From Chrysaora quinquecirrha (taxonomy: Eukaryota; Cnidaria; Scyphozoa; Semaeostomeae; Pelagiidae): 64,000 bases of DNA. Below, piece after piece: positions 31,469 through 44,900 of the stretch. The position numbers and the translations under genes were made by a program. The stretch covers positions 6,676,898 through 6,740,897 of the forward strand of contig JACTAT010000060.1 in the NCBI GenBank assembly GCA_014526335.1, written 5' to 3'. Position 1 is the first letter of the stretch. Every line of letters starts with the position of its first letter. The notes beneath the pieces are model-generated. The model did not search any database. It was not told the DNA's origin and was given only the letters and a program-made list of their open reading frames with translations.

Positions 31469-32826
31469 GTCTTCACAAATCATAGTAACAAAATTGTCCA
31501 TTTGGCAACTAATTGCGCCTCGTTGGTATACTTCGGTTTCAAAATTTTGGCGCCAAATTCCCTTCGAATTTCTCGGAATGGAATCTCGTCTGACGAATTT
31601 GAATTCGAATGGTACTGCTGAATTTGAATTCGTCAATCGAATTCAAATTCGCTCACGAATTTTCCTAAGTTGAATCGGCCTTCATATGTAGTCGGCTGCA
31701 ACACTGAGGTCAAGTGAAGTGGTGGAAAAACACTGTGGGTCAGAAAGAAGAAGGAACGGCAAAATTTGAATGCCGTTATTTCGCCCTTGTATGCATCGGG
31801 CCTGTTGAGAGCTAAACTGAAACCAGAGCAAAACGGATTGGAAAAGCCCCAGGGTAAATGTAATCAAGACTATATTTAATGAAAATGCGATAGAAAAGAC
31901 TAGAATGCTCTTAAAACGACCGATGTCATAAGAGCTTTGTCGTTGTCAGTTGTTGAACATGATTAGGTCTGTAAGCATGACAAAGGGTTACGCGAATGTT
32001 TGTAGTGTAAGAGAAGAGAACAGCGAAATATTAGATGCAAATCTTTTTAAAAAGCCATATTTTTCATTCCTGTGCAGATTTTAATGAAGACCTCATGCGG
32101 TTTCTATCCTATTACAAAATGAAATCCGGACATCGGAGGCCTTCTTCGAGCTGCTAAGCTCTACCGAAAGCAGAGAATTGAAAAGATGGCCTACATTGAC
32201 CGCTGAGACCGAACTCACAACGAAACTATCGTACATGTTTGTAGCATGCTGAGGCCGTGTTTCCTTTTCAAATTCTGTTGTAAAAAACTCCACTGGTCCC
32301 CTCGTTAACTTTTTCCTTGCTACTATGTGATTAACATTCTCATACGAGATTATATTTGAAATCTTATATGAAGTTTTCCAACTCATGATGGTGCATGTTT
32401 TAAGCCTCTCGCCATTACCGTTTCACTGGCCGTGCGTTGACATGAACTAGAACTGACGTTTCCCTCAATCCTCGGCAATTTGTCAAAGAGACAATTCAGG
32501 CAAGCGTTGTGATGGATCATGCAATACCAGACATGACGAATACAGCATTGTATCGCTGAGCAGAATACTATGAATAACCCTATACGATTATATATTTTAA
32601 TTAAAAGATTAAGTTAATCTGCCGAGGCCAATTCTAGTGGCAAATTCATGTTCCTTGCTTGGAAACGAGGCTGCTTTGAAATCAGTCGTCCTGATTTAAT
32701 TGGGTTCCCAACCTGTTAAATTCTGCACCCATTCTGTGATTGTTTGTGATCAAATGGGGCGCGGATGGTAAAAGCGAGGCATAGAAAGCGCCCACTTAGT
32801 CATCGCGACTTTGAATAGAAAGAATA
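31469..32826. other. Spacer upstream of the WIF-NTR gene
   Basis: A perfect 13-bp-stem hairpin at 31,620-31,650 (gaatttgaattcg / cgaattcaaattc, loop tcaat) lies in an AATTC-rich patch. A 97-codon minus-strand frame with an ATG at 32,386 ends at 32,093. I do not recognise it. Confidence 0.4.
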
Positions 32827-32834
32827 GGATAAAA
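32827..32834 (+). promoter_or_regulatory. TATA-like box of the WIF-NTR gene
   Basis: ggataaaaa at about 32,827, roughly 90 bp upstream of the ATG at 32,918, leaving room for a short 5' UTR. Confidence 0.35.
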
Positions 32835-32917
32835 ACCAGTGTTGATTCAGATCGGAGTCTTAATAACGAAGTCAACTGGATACAACAAGCACGAGTAAAG
32901 AACTTTATATCATCAGT

Positions 32918-35900
32918 ATGGAGATACAGCTAGTACTGTTTATTTTCATCGCGTCAATTCACAGGCACACAGCAGCGGCAATCTTGGATGTGATGGTAGC
33001 TGGCAAAGAAGTGCAGCGCTTCTTAAATTTCGGTGAGACTCTTCAACAGATTACTGTTAGTTTTAGAACGGATGATAAGGCAGTTTCTTATAGGCTTAGT
33101 GCTTAAATAATATGTCATTCCGTCATTGTTCGCTTTCCTTCTTTTATATGTCTTCCCTTGTCGTACAATTACTTGTCAAACTTTGATATATTTTAGACCA
33201 CCTCTTCATCCGTGTTACAATTCAATAATCTTGTTCTTTACTCCTTTGGGCTGTCAAATTTCTGACAGTTTGGGACAGTTTTATTCCTTCTGGAGGACCC
33301 TAACACAGGCTAAAACAAGGCTCAAATTATAAGAAACATCAAAGAGAAACCTAAATAGAAACATCAGGTTTTTGTGCCTTTTCTTGTAATAAACGAGAGA
33401 TTCAAAAACATAGAAATTAATTCTTAACGAATGTTTCGATCTATATCTTCAGCTATTTTGTGTCATGATAAAATCCATACCATACACGACAGAACTTGTA
33501 TATACGTTTTTGACTATAGCTTTCTATTTATATTATTACCTACTTTAGATTTTCGGCACAAATCAGCTGATACTATCATCCCTGTAATTTCTACCCCTAG
33601 CCTATCCAAAAATGCCCTCAGACTTAAAAACCTAAACTTCAGTTATAATTTCGCTTGTTTTCATGCTTCGAAGATATCTTTAGAAGTAGATGGTGCAAAC
33701 GTTTTAATCTAAATTAATCTTTAGGTACCTTGATTGAAATCCTTTTACGCTAAAATCTACTTCTTAAGTTCACACAACTTATTATTTACTTTGCCGTTTT
33801 ATTTTCCTTTCTTAGAAAAATGGGTTAATTTTTTATGCTAAAAACAGAGACAAAATATCTCTAGGTGATTATACGGTGATCCTAGATACAATTTTCTAAG
33901 GCGTACATCTGAAGATACAATCAAAATTTTATGGTGGCTGGCTTGTAGAGATCGATAATGTTCCCCATTAGAAGACGCGGTGTTCTTTTGGTCTTCGCGT
34001 TTACGTTATTCGCCTCTTGAAATCGCTCGCCGAATCAGACAGCATTTTAGTGTTCTAAACGTCTGAAATTCCTATAACAAACCATTTCGCACGTTAGTTG
34101 TCTTTTACGGATAACACCCTCTCCTTGAAAGTCCAAGTTGCCTTTTCTAATGTACCAATTAAAGAACAAAGAAGCGATAAACTGTTGTTTTTCTTTCGAC
34201 AATTCAATCAAGTGTTATTGATTAAACGATAACTCACAAGGGAATGCGCGAATTCTTGTCTGAATAATTCTGCAATTAATAGAAATTTGTTGGCTATTCA
34301 ATGGCATACACTACTTATGATGGTGGGTGATCTCTAAATTCATAAATGGGTCATCTCTTATTCATACATAATTTTTTAATTTTTTGGCACAGATACAGAC
34401 AACAAGTTTCCTTTCGTTTGAGAACTGAACTGACTTACAGTAATTTCTAATTGGAACTTCACGTCCCTTTAAACTCTGAAGCCATATCTCCTATACTTCT
34501 CCTTGAAAGACCATATCTATTTGCCCAATCTCATTTAGCAAGCTAAGCTCCCTTCATTTGAGTAGCTGCTTATATTTCTGTATTATGCTCAGATAGCAAG
34601 CAAATTCTCCCTTTCGTCAACGTAACTCCACTTCAAGTAAGGATTCGTAAACATTTAACCCTGACCCTATCCCTTCTCTCGATCCCAGGTAGCAGGCATA
34701 CACTTCCTTTCGTTTTAGGCATCCCTATTTGAGCACCGTCTAGCTCCTTTCTAACTATCTAATTTCTTTTAGAGGTATTTCATGAACCTTTCACATTACA
34801 GTTAACTTTAAAGTTCTGGACATCTTCTTGTGTGCCCCGTATTCCATTTCCCGGCAGTGAACCTTAGCTCCCTTTCGTTTTAAATCAAATTCTTCTGTTG
34901 CAAGTAACTGGAGTTACTAGATTTTCTAGTATGAAGTACACGGAGTCCTTCACTTGTATTGTCAACTTCAGAATTCTAGGCGTCTCTAGATGGAACAGGA
35001 ACCATGTCTCCTTTCTTTCCTTTTCGAAGCTTTCGTTCCCTTTTTCCTTTCTTTGGACGGAGACGGACGGAAAGGTGGATAGAATTGGTAACTTTGCAGA
35101 GTTATGTACAATAGGGAGAGGGTCCTCCTTCTATAGACTATGGTATACTCTGAACAGATATATGCAAGTAGACGTGAATTCTGTAGCTCGAGAGTTGGAT
35201 ATAAGTGGCAGTGCAGGGCTGGTAGTGCCTAATCAGCTTCATTACATTTCTGATAGAAATTGACAGTAGCTATATTGTTAATGCATTCAGACCAGGGGTA
35301 AAGTGAAAAGTCGACTGAGTAGCTCTAGGCTAGTAGATAGACTCAAAACGGCAACTTTATTTTTACTTTTACTTTGATATAAAGCTTATGGCTTCTTCCC
35401 TGTCATTTCACTATCAATCTTAGCTCAAGACACCACTCTCTTCGATGCTGCCTATCGTCTCTCTATAACAATTATTTTCAGTTATAAGTTGGAGCCATGT
35501 TGTGACCAGTAAAGCTTTCCTGATGCTCTAGTGATCTGGTATCCTCAAACCCGTAGGTATGCTGGCTCTTATGCAAGAGGGATTTCACTTCTTCGAAATC
35601 TCGTACAGTCTTACTTGTAACCATATTGCTTTCGTGGAAATCCTTTAGAACTCCTTTTGTTGCTCCTTCGCCATTTTGAAGAGTGAAACGAACCTCGGGC
35701 TTGTTGTTCACAATGAGTGTTGTCTTGCAGTTTTTGCAGCGTAGGCAAATTTTAGAAAATCTATAAGTCAAGTTGGTAGAGCTGCCCGTCACCTAAATTT
35801 TGTTTCCAGATAAATTTGCTTGCTCGCTTTGGCTTGTTTGACAACGATCTTACAATACTTTTCGTGTGTTTTGATCTTTTGATGGAGTCTGTATGTGGTA

Positions 35901-38900
35901 TAGGTATTGAGAACGTCAAATTTTTCGACTTGTAATCCGCTGGTTAGATCATTTCTCTGCATCGTGTGCCGTAATTGTATCTTAGACTTGGTTTGCTGTT
36001 AAACTATTAAATATTCCATAATTTTTTGGTGGAATAAAACCAAAAATTGCTATGTTCAAGATTCTTATTCTCTATCTACAGAACATGCTTTATTAAGCCT
36101 CTTAAATGAAGTTAAAAACTGCAAAGAGCATTTGATTGTTCATTATTTTTAATTGCCTTCCACGGTCATTTAAATGTCTGTGGGGCGATAAGCAAGTGAA
36201 TCTCTGATAAGGTAGTTACAATATAAAGAAAAAAGATACAGTTCAGCTATTTGAAACATAGTGGTCTTTTGGACAATAGGCGCGTTTGTACGTTAAGTTG
36301 AGAGGCGTCCGCAAGTTAGGACTGGAGTATGGAAGATGTATCAACTCTGTGAGGCAATTCACCCCCAATTCACTCATTGCTAGTCTCGTAGCTACATCCT
36401 TGTCGTAGATTCTATTTCACAAAAATCAATATTTGAATAACTTACCCCCATTTGGAAATTCCCCTCGGTTAGTTTCATGTGTACATGCTTTTTCAGTCCA
36501 GGTTCTCACCCCCTCAAAAGACAAAGTGGATGGGCCTAGCTCACTCTCTTGTTGGTCATTGGAAATGTTGTCTTTGACATTAATTAATTGAAGAAAGCTT
36601 GATGTAACCTCTATGTAGCTACCATACGCTCCCTGTCTTCATGCTGCCGTAGCCTTATGCCGTTTCTAGCCTCACATTAAATTTCCCATCGAAGCTAGTC
36701 AAATTCTCTTACGGGTAATTTGCTATATACTGTCCCTTTCGACTGTATAAATTCGTTAGTTCTTTTGGGCGAAGAAACAGTTATTTCGTCATACTGTCTG
36801 TTGCTTGATGCCCTAAGATTTCAATTATTTTCAAGCCCTATATCTAACACGCCATATGCTCTACTTTGCTTAGTTTTCTTAAAGGAAGTCTTTGTCTTCC
36901 AGTTTGTCTTAAGTTTTCTCCTGCTATGTTTCCAAGATTCTGGATTGAAGTAGCTGGTTTTTCTGAAATCAAACGTGCATGGTTGCGAGGAGAAAATTAC
37001 TGTCTTGAAATCAGTACAGTTCCGTACAAAGTGGTGCAGTGCATGTCACATGCATTTTTGCAGCATTATACCAAACGGCAACTCGTTGACTGGCAGAATG
37101 AAATGGAATGGAAAGGTGAAGTCATTTAATCGTAAAAATATGCAAAAAGGGCATGCAGTATTTCGATAGAAAACAATACACATTTAACAAGGAAGATACC
37201 AATACCACGAGAAGTTTTTGCTTGACGTTTCGGGCCTAACCCTTCATCAAGTAACGAAATTTTATACGGAGCTGGGGCTCGTGTCATTGTGTGTTTATAA
37301 GAAGCTTTGCTTTCATTTGTTGCTGTCGTCCTAGGCTTCTTAACTTATCGTTGAACGTTCAATGATTATAAAGTATCGATCGTAACGATCAAACAGCAGA
37401 GTAAGTTCTTATCAACATCAAGATAAGCACCAGTTTCAGGTCAATGGATGTTTAACATTATCTGGTAATTAAATTATAACATTTCTTAAACATGCGTAGG
37501 CCGTTTTATCAATGCCCTGCCTCTTTAACTGTACTTTATCTTTAGGAAACGGTAAATGAGTAACAAAAAAAGAATATAAAACTGTTCCGCATCTTTTATT
37601 TCATATCTAAAGAAATGTCCACAAATAGGCCCTTTCAGATCTATTTTCAGACTGCTCATTGTATCTAATGTAAGACTGAAACCGCTATTCCTGTCTCTCT
37701 TTTCGTCTATGTTCGGGAGACTGTTGTATCTTGTTGCGGTGTCTTTAGGAAATCTAGTTGTTGTGACGCACGATCTCTTGCATGGGAAGAGCTTATGATT
37801 CACTCTCTCAGACCACGTAGTATCCATTCGATTCGATTGATTCGAAACGTTTGACTTCTTTACTTTACGGGAACTTTATGGCGTCTTTCTTTTCACTGTA
37901 GCTTAGGCAGTCTAGGCCCACAATTTGACCAAGACGTATGGTCTAATAATCAATGGACTGAGCTTCAGTGGAGTCCGGGTCGTCTTCCATATGGCTGAAC
38001 TGAATTATCCATTCGATTGATTCGAAAAGTTTGACTTCTTTACGTTACGGCATCTTTCTGCTGACTGTAGCTTAGAAAAAGCTGCCTGGGCCCAGAGTCT
38101 ATGGTCAAGAAGCACGGGCTAACGATCGATAGTCTACGAGCTTCAGCCTCGCAAGGGATCATCTTTCACAATCTTTAAGGAAACTCAGTTCTTAATCTTT
38201 CGGACATCTTGTAGAGAATGCCATGGTTATTTGCTCTGGAAATTCCATTTTTTAGCTCGTGTTAGGAGCTTAATGAGCTCCTAAAGTAGCATCACAGCCA
38301 GAGTCGATGCCTGGTTAGTTCAAAGATTCACCCACTAGTTTAGGGTCTAGTTTATCAGTACTGTAGCCCTTGTTTCCTTTGTGGTACATCTGTAGCCGCT
38401 GTTTTGACTTCTGTTATATATGCCTTTGCTTTCCCCATTTACGCGAGCCCAGCATTGGTAGCGTCACAGCCGGAGTCTAAGCCTCGTTAGTTCATCTATA
38501 CATCAGTTTAGGGTCTAGTTTGTCAGAACTGTAGCCCTTGCTCCCTTTGTGATACAGCTGTAGCCGCTGTTTTCACTTCTGTTCTATATGCCTTGCTTTC
38601 CCCATTTACACAAGCCCCAGCGACCAGCATTGGTAGCGTCACAGCCAGAATCGAGGCCTCGTTGATTCATCTGTTCACCCACCAGTTTAAGGTCTAGTTT
38701 TTCAGTGCAGTACCCCTTGTTCCTTTGTTCCCAATGCTTTCACTCCTGTTCTGTACGCCTTTGCCTTTCCTTATTTACTCTGCTTGCATGACACAAACTA
38801 ATATACAAGTTTGTATGTTTTGTTCTCTTGCTTAAGAGGGATATTTCATTAGCTATTTGTCAGCTTTGCTTCATAATACATCGATTTCGTGTATAATATA

Positions 38901-41900
38901 TCAATGTTAAAAGATTTTTTCTTGATCTTTCCTGATCAGATCAATCATGTCGTGAGAGAAATTGTTTTTGTACCGGCAACTTTATTGCATTCCAGCATGC
39001 ATCGTATTGCAGTCCTGTTTTGGAAAAGACTAGAGTAATTAGCCATTTGCTGTATGCGACCTAGACGACGTACTTTCTCCCAAAGCCGACAACATTTAAA
39101 GCCACAATTTTAAGATTTTTCATAGATTCACAAATTATATAAGGTCACCACTGCTTCGTGCAGATAACAAACAAACAAGCCTTCTCAAGTCTCCCACACA
39201 ATGTCGTGCATAACTAAGACAGATCAGACGGGCCTAGCTCTGATCCGTATTCAACATGGCGTCAAGCGACTCGAATTAATCAGTCATTACCAGGACTTAT
39301 CTGACCTGACTATTGACATGCTTTCTAAAACTTCAAGACTGCAAAGCCATATCATCTGCTGGGAATGGACTTAAGTTGAATCGGGCATTTAAACATGAGT
39401 ATTGGTTTTGTCATGGCCCGCTCTCGGAGGGGGGAGGCACTAGTGGAACATTAGCGGACATTACTTCTTTGCAAATGTCATTTTCTTGTAAAAGCGCAAG
39501 ATTTCATTACAACAGATACCTCTGTGCAATGGGCATTAAAATTGGTCCCATAAATGCCCATTGTGTGGACTGAAGTGAACAACAGCAACATCAATTCATA
39601 AGGAATGGTTTTCTTTCAACGAAACGGTTTAGGGAATTAGGGTCGATTTCCCGAACGGGCTTGATTTCCGGCATTCAGGTACTAGGCGAGAAATGATGCT
39701 GATTTCTGATATTACCGGTGTTTTGTATTCAAGTACAATACTGTCAGGTTAATTTTTCCATGTCGTGAAAAAAAGTTATAGAGTCGGCTATACTTTGAGT
39801 GATGTGAAGTTGACTTAAAAAGGGTGTTTTTGGCTTGGGCGGCCTTGGATGGCACGTCCTGAACCATTGAGAGGGGGTCAGGAGAGGTAAAAGGTCCAAG
39901 GGCTCGAAGGTGCTCTTTTATGCTTCTATTTAGTTAATTGCACACCCCAACTCGAGGGCATTTGAGAGAGACTCGTATATCATACGTTATTAAAGCATGT
40001 GCGATTTAAGTCTCAAAATGGATGAGAACTAAATATTGTTTAATCACATTAGATCCTTGGTTAATGTAATCAAAATGAAAGAGACCAGTTGAGTCGATTT
40101 ATTAAAAGAATGCTGTACTTAATATCCTCTGCTATCTTGTTTTTTATTTACACAGTACAGGCGAAATGAATACAGTATAGCTTTTGTTTTGCATTAATTT
40201 GGGTTACTTGTAGTAATTCGAATAATGTACAAGATAAACCGCTTCTCTTATTTCTGTAATAACATTATTGTTGGTAATCGGGAATCACGAGAACAGTGAG
40301 CTTTTGTGGCACTCTCTTAGCAATAAAAATCATCTTACAGATATCTATGTTATCCAATAAGATTGACTATGAATATTGAGACAGTAATAAGCTTATGCTT
40401 GGACTTATCTGTCTTCTAAAGCATGCCTTATGGTATGCATAAGTTTGATTAGGTCTGCAATTTCGTTACAGCTAGTTATAAGATCAAGTTAGATAAGTTC
40501 GAAAAGCTATAGGAATACATACCGATAGTGAAATTTGCTATGTCAAGCAGAGTACACTTTTTTTTAATAAGCAACTTGACTTTCGTCCAGCCCTCAAAGT
40601 TGCTTAAAATTTTAGACATTTCAGCCCTCAAAGTTGCTTAAACGTTGCTTAACATTTTTTGTACCTACTAACCACCCCTGACTTCGCGGGTCAAAATCGT
40701 CATCTGGTAGGCCTACAACATGACTTTTGGGAGACAGTAAGTGGAAAAACGTTAGCTAACGAACTTCAACATGCAAAACATAAGAACGAAGGTAACATTG
40801 AAAAGGCAAGAAAAGAGCTAAAAGAATTTTCCGGTGGTACCAGTCAATCTGTGAGGACTGAAAGACCAGATACGTTTAGCAATCTTGAGGGCTGGACCGA
40901 AAGACCAGTTGCTTATTAAAAAGTGTATGTGTTACAATATATAATACCGTACAATAGTGTATAATTGTGTATTATGTATGCTTTAATGGTGTATAACAGC
41001 ATGTAAAAAGTGTGATATGATATTGATAAGTAATAGTGTGCCCCTAGTGTGCATATGGTGATCTAGGAGATAAAGGTTCGATATAGAAACAAAGTGAGAT
41101 ACATTCACGATAAAGTAGACCAATCTAAACAATCTACACCAGTATAGTCCAAACCGATTCCTTGGCACTGGATAATGTCTATAGGCAAATCGTTTCTCTC
41201 GCCCTACATTTGTATAAGACTTAACGTTTTTGTCATGCCTTTTCAGTACAAAATAAGAATGCAGGGAAGCATGGATTTGAGAGGATCGTCTTTTCCCTTC
41301 ATTTATGTCTCGTTCTCGTACATAGCTTTACTGCTATACTTGTTTAATTTGGTCTCGCTTTTTAAGACGTTATGCTGGTTTCAGATCATTTTGCTGGATT
41401 TTTAAGACGTTATGTTTAAAGAAACAGTTTCATTCAAGCTCTATTCATGAACCTTTTCTCCAATTCAAAACAGATTTTTGGTGTTTTTAGTCTCCCAACT
41501 TAATTAAACTTGATTGGATGTAAAACGTAGAATCCCCATAACAAGATGAAAATGTTTTAGGCTCTCTCATTCTTCATTCCCAATACATCTCTGCCTATGT
41601 CTCCTAAATATTTACTCAACGGCTTGAGAAAATTCGGATTTCGCTTCTAAATCCACAACTGGAAAAGATATAAAATTTTTGGGTCAGACACTCCAGAAAA
41701 AAATATGTTCAAATCCATTTTGCTAGGTTTTGTGTCATTCTTTATCTTTTCAATTCATATTCCGGTGAATTCTCAGTGACTAGGAGACAGCATAACAGGA
41801 TACCATGTCTCCACCCTGAGCCTACTAAAAATTTTAGTCCAACCTTCTCAGGGTTAAATAGATCCCGTAATGTCTCCATTGCGGACGATGATGCTCTATA

Positions 41901-44900
41901 CTCTATCATTTGCATCTTCCATTTATACTGTTTTTTCTTCACTTATAGATCTTAATACGAACTTGGTTATTGTCAAGGATGGTCGAATCTCTCCACTGCT
42001 GCAAAGTCCGCAGTTTTCGAAAGTATGGCCTACAATCAGATCAGATATCAACGACTTGGAGCTCAAATTTGTTTCTCCGAAAAGGGTGAGAGAGTGTTTG
42101 AATGTTGCTGTTGCTTTTTTGTTATGCTTATGCCTTTGTGTTATGCTTATGCCTTTGTGTTACGCTTATGCCTTTGTGTTATGCTTATGCCTTTGTGTTA
42201 CGCTTATGCCTTTGTGTTATGCTTATGCATTCGATGGTCTATTCGTTACGTTCTGATATACTGTAGGTGCTCGCATATGAATTCAGCCAAGTATATCATT
42301 TAGCTACGACACCACAAGAGTATATATTTCAATTTTCTATATTGCAGTGCGCTTCACTTATGTTTCTATAGCACCTATGTAACCTGTGCAAACTTCTATG
42401 AAGACTTTGTGTTACATTTAACACCAGTGACCATGAACATCAGTGACCATGTTTAGTGAAGCACTTTTCATACTTCTAAAGGGGGGTCATAAGGAGGGTG
42501 AAAAAACCGTAAAACAGCAAATTGTTTAGCCAAAAACCGTACAAGCGTACATGTTTTTCCTTAAAACCGTAAAACCGCACCGAAACCGCACATTGAAATA
42601 CCATAAAACCGTACTTTTTGAAGGTAAAAACCGTAAAACGGCTCTCAAACTGTCGAAAAACCGTCATACCCAATGACCCCGTCTTCTAACAACGCATTCT
42701 TATACTTTCGCGGAATTCTATGACTTCAAATGCTGGTAGTAGGTCTATTAAAAATTTCTTCACAAACAGAAAGATACCTCCTCTGCATAGATAGTTTGTT
42801 ATTCATGAAAGCTCAATATTTTATTGTATATTTCGACACAAGAGAAGCAACATTCTTTACTTGTCAGCTGAAGGCCCAAATCAGTCGTTAGAAGCCTGGC
42901 CTATTTCGTAGGACCATAAAAGGAACCGTTCCAAACGGCAATACTTTTCAAAGCATTCCCAAACTACACTACGGATAGATGAGCCAAGCCCCAGTATGAA
43001 GGGAAGGCCTATTTGTGTTAGTTTTGGAACAGTTCCGTTTGAACCGGTCGCTTGTAAACGAAATCTCTTCTTCTTGGACTGTCATGGTTCTTCTCACGTC
43101 AGCTTTCGTGCTTGCTGGACCCGTTTTTGAAAATTCCGCTAGAAGTTCCGTTATAGCAGCTAGGAAGCGTTTTAATCACGTTATCGGAGCAGGAGAAGAG
43201 GAAAAATTAGCAACCTGTCTTCATTGGGTGGGCTTCACGCAAAATGCATCCACAGTAAAAAGAGCTAAGCTATCTTGTCCATCAAAACTGTTGATCTCAA
43301 AACAGAAGTTTCTTATTGCTTGTTTTTCTGTGGCTTTGTCGTGTGATCAGGTCTCATTGGTAGCTGTTCTAGTGGATAAGTCATGTGAACAGATCTGATT
43401 GGTCGATGTACTTGTGGCTTTGTCATGTGATCAAATCTGATTGGCTGGATTTTAATGTCAACGAGCAGTGAAGACGCACAAGGAGAGGAAAGCTGGGAGA
43501 ATCCAGAATCGTTTAATGGAGATTTTCCCTCCCGCTGTGCTGCACGTAGAGCGAATCGGAAGGTTTTACTCTGGACAGCATTGCGTGCCATTCCATGAAA
43601 TAAATCTTGTTATATCGAGTGAAATAACGATGTGTTACTTAGTTGGGATAGATCTAATCTTGTTCTTGATATTTCTAATCTTGTTCTTTTCCATTTTTTA
43701 ATACATCCGTAGGTCGAGTATGTCTTATCACTACGCTCAAGTGATGAGAAGATTATGCCGACCCCCAGAGCTAATATTCCTTTAAGAGGAAGAGTACCAA
43801 AGAGGATGACAAGTAAGTTTTTCCTTTGTTATTTAATGCATTTGCTCCAAGACTATTAAGCATGTATCAGCCCTTAAAGTTAACTTATGCACAAAGCTGT
43901 CCATGAAGTATCTGGACTTTCGGATAATGATTCAGCATGCCATGCTGTTTAATTCACGACGCACGAAAATCATTTTATAGACAAAGCATCTTATCCCTAA
44001 GACATATCCTCTGTACTCACAAGAGCAAAATTCTAGGATCTGATGCAATGTAGCTACCTCCCTTTCAGAGCCCAGTGTGGCTTACTATCTGTAGGCCCAA
44101 ACCAAGGTGGGGTTTCTCTTGACACACAATACCAGCTATAATATGAAATTTGATTTAAGCACCGTCTCGAAGGGGAATAAGGTCTAAGTCTTAGATAAGG
44201 TTTCCTAGTAAAATTATTTCCACCTTGTATCCTCAATGCATGATATATTACAACAGATTGCACTCACTGTTCGTTTGCTATAAGGAGGATGCTTTATGCG
44301 AACAATTTAAAAATTACTTTTCTTTTGCGCATTGGGTCTGCCAGAATCTGTATATGGTGGTGCCTAGGCCCGTTTAAGAACATATATGTCCAGAAATGCG
44401 TAGAACAAAGTCTATAGGTAAGCTCCAGAGAGCATAACACTGTTCACAATGATAGCTCTAGAGACCACACTACTCGTTGGTGTCAGATCCAAGTACACTT
44501 TCTCTAAACCTAGCAAATCGAATAACTTAGCAGAAAAACCAGTTTTAAAGAAAACCTAAAGCTTTTCTGTTCAAAGCTTGTATCCTGTCGGTATGCTTTG
44601 AGAAAACAATCTGTTACAATTGAACATGTTAGTACAACACGATAATAGGTCAGCTGCAGTTCGTAAGAAGCTTAAAGAAGAAACAGCGCAAGCTACAGCT
44701 GAGTCTGTTGCAATTAAGAGATTTAGCTCGAGTTTTCAAAATCGATTTTCGTAATCAAATAAGCAGCCGCGTGTTTTTACCCGCCAAGAATCGAAATCCG
44801 ATTTTTTCCGAGTACTTCCGAAAGGGATCCTTTCGCAGTTGAGAATTTTGCAATTTCAGCGAACTAATAATATAAGTGTAGTCTAATGGATTCAATCTTT

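Larger units (their letters stand above)
33033..41948. other. Intron 1 of the WIF-NTR gene
   Basis: 8.9 kb with no plus-strand exon recognised. Holds a degenerate ctccctttcgt motif at irregular spacing (about 34,400-35,040), an unrecognised minus-strand frame at 35,478-35,792, a PLE-like phrase at 37,220, duplicated blocks at 37,815-38,160, a SINE-tail tandem at 38,286-38,700 and a MITE at 40,553. Confidence 0.6.

Noticed and set aside
37525..37827. 100-codon minus-strand frame
   Set aside because: Starts within a duplicated repeat block and ends in a low-complexity hydrophobic run; no similarity recognised.
40659..40919. 86-codon frame inside a MITE
   Set aside because: Starts at TTG, runs into the terminal inverted repeat, no transposase motifs.
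43015..43398. 127-codon frame in intron 2 of the WIF-NTR gene
   Set aside because: Starts at TTG, its last part is a short tandem repeat, and phases of flanking WIF exons close without it.
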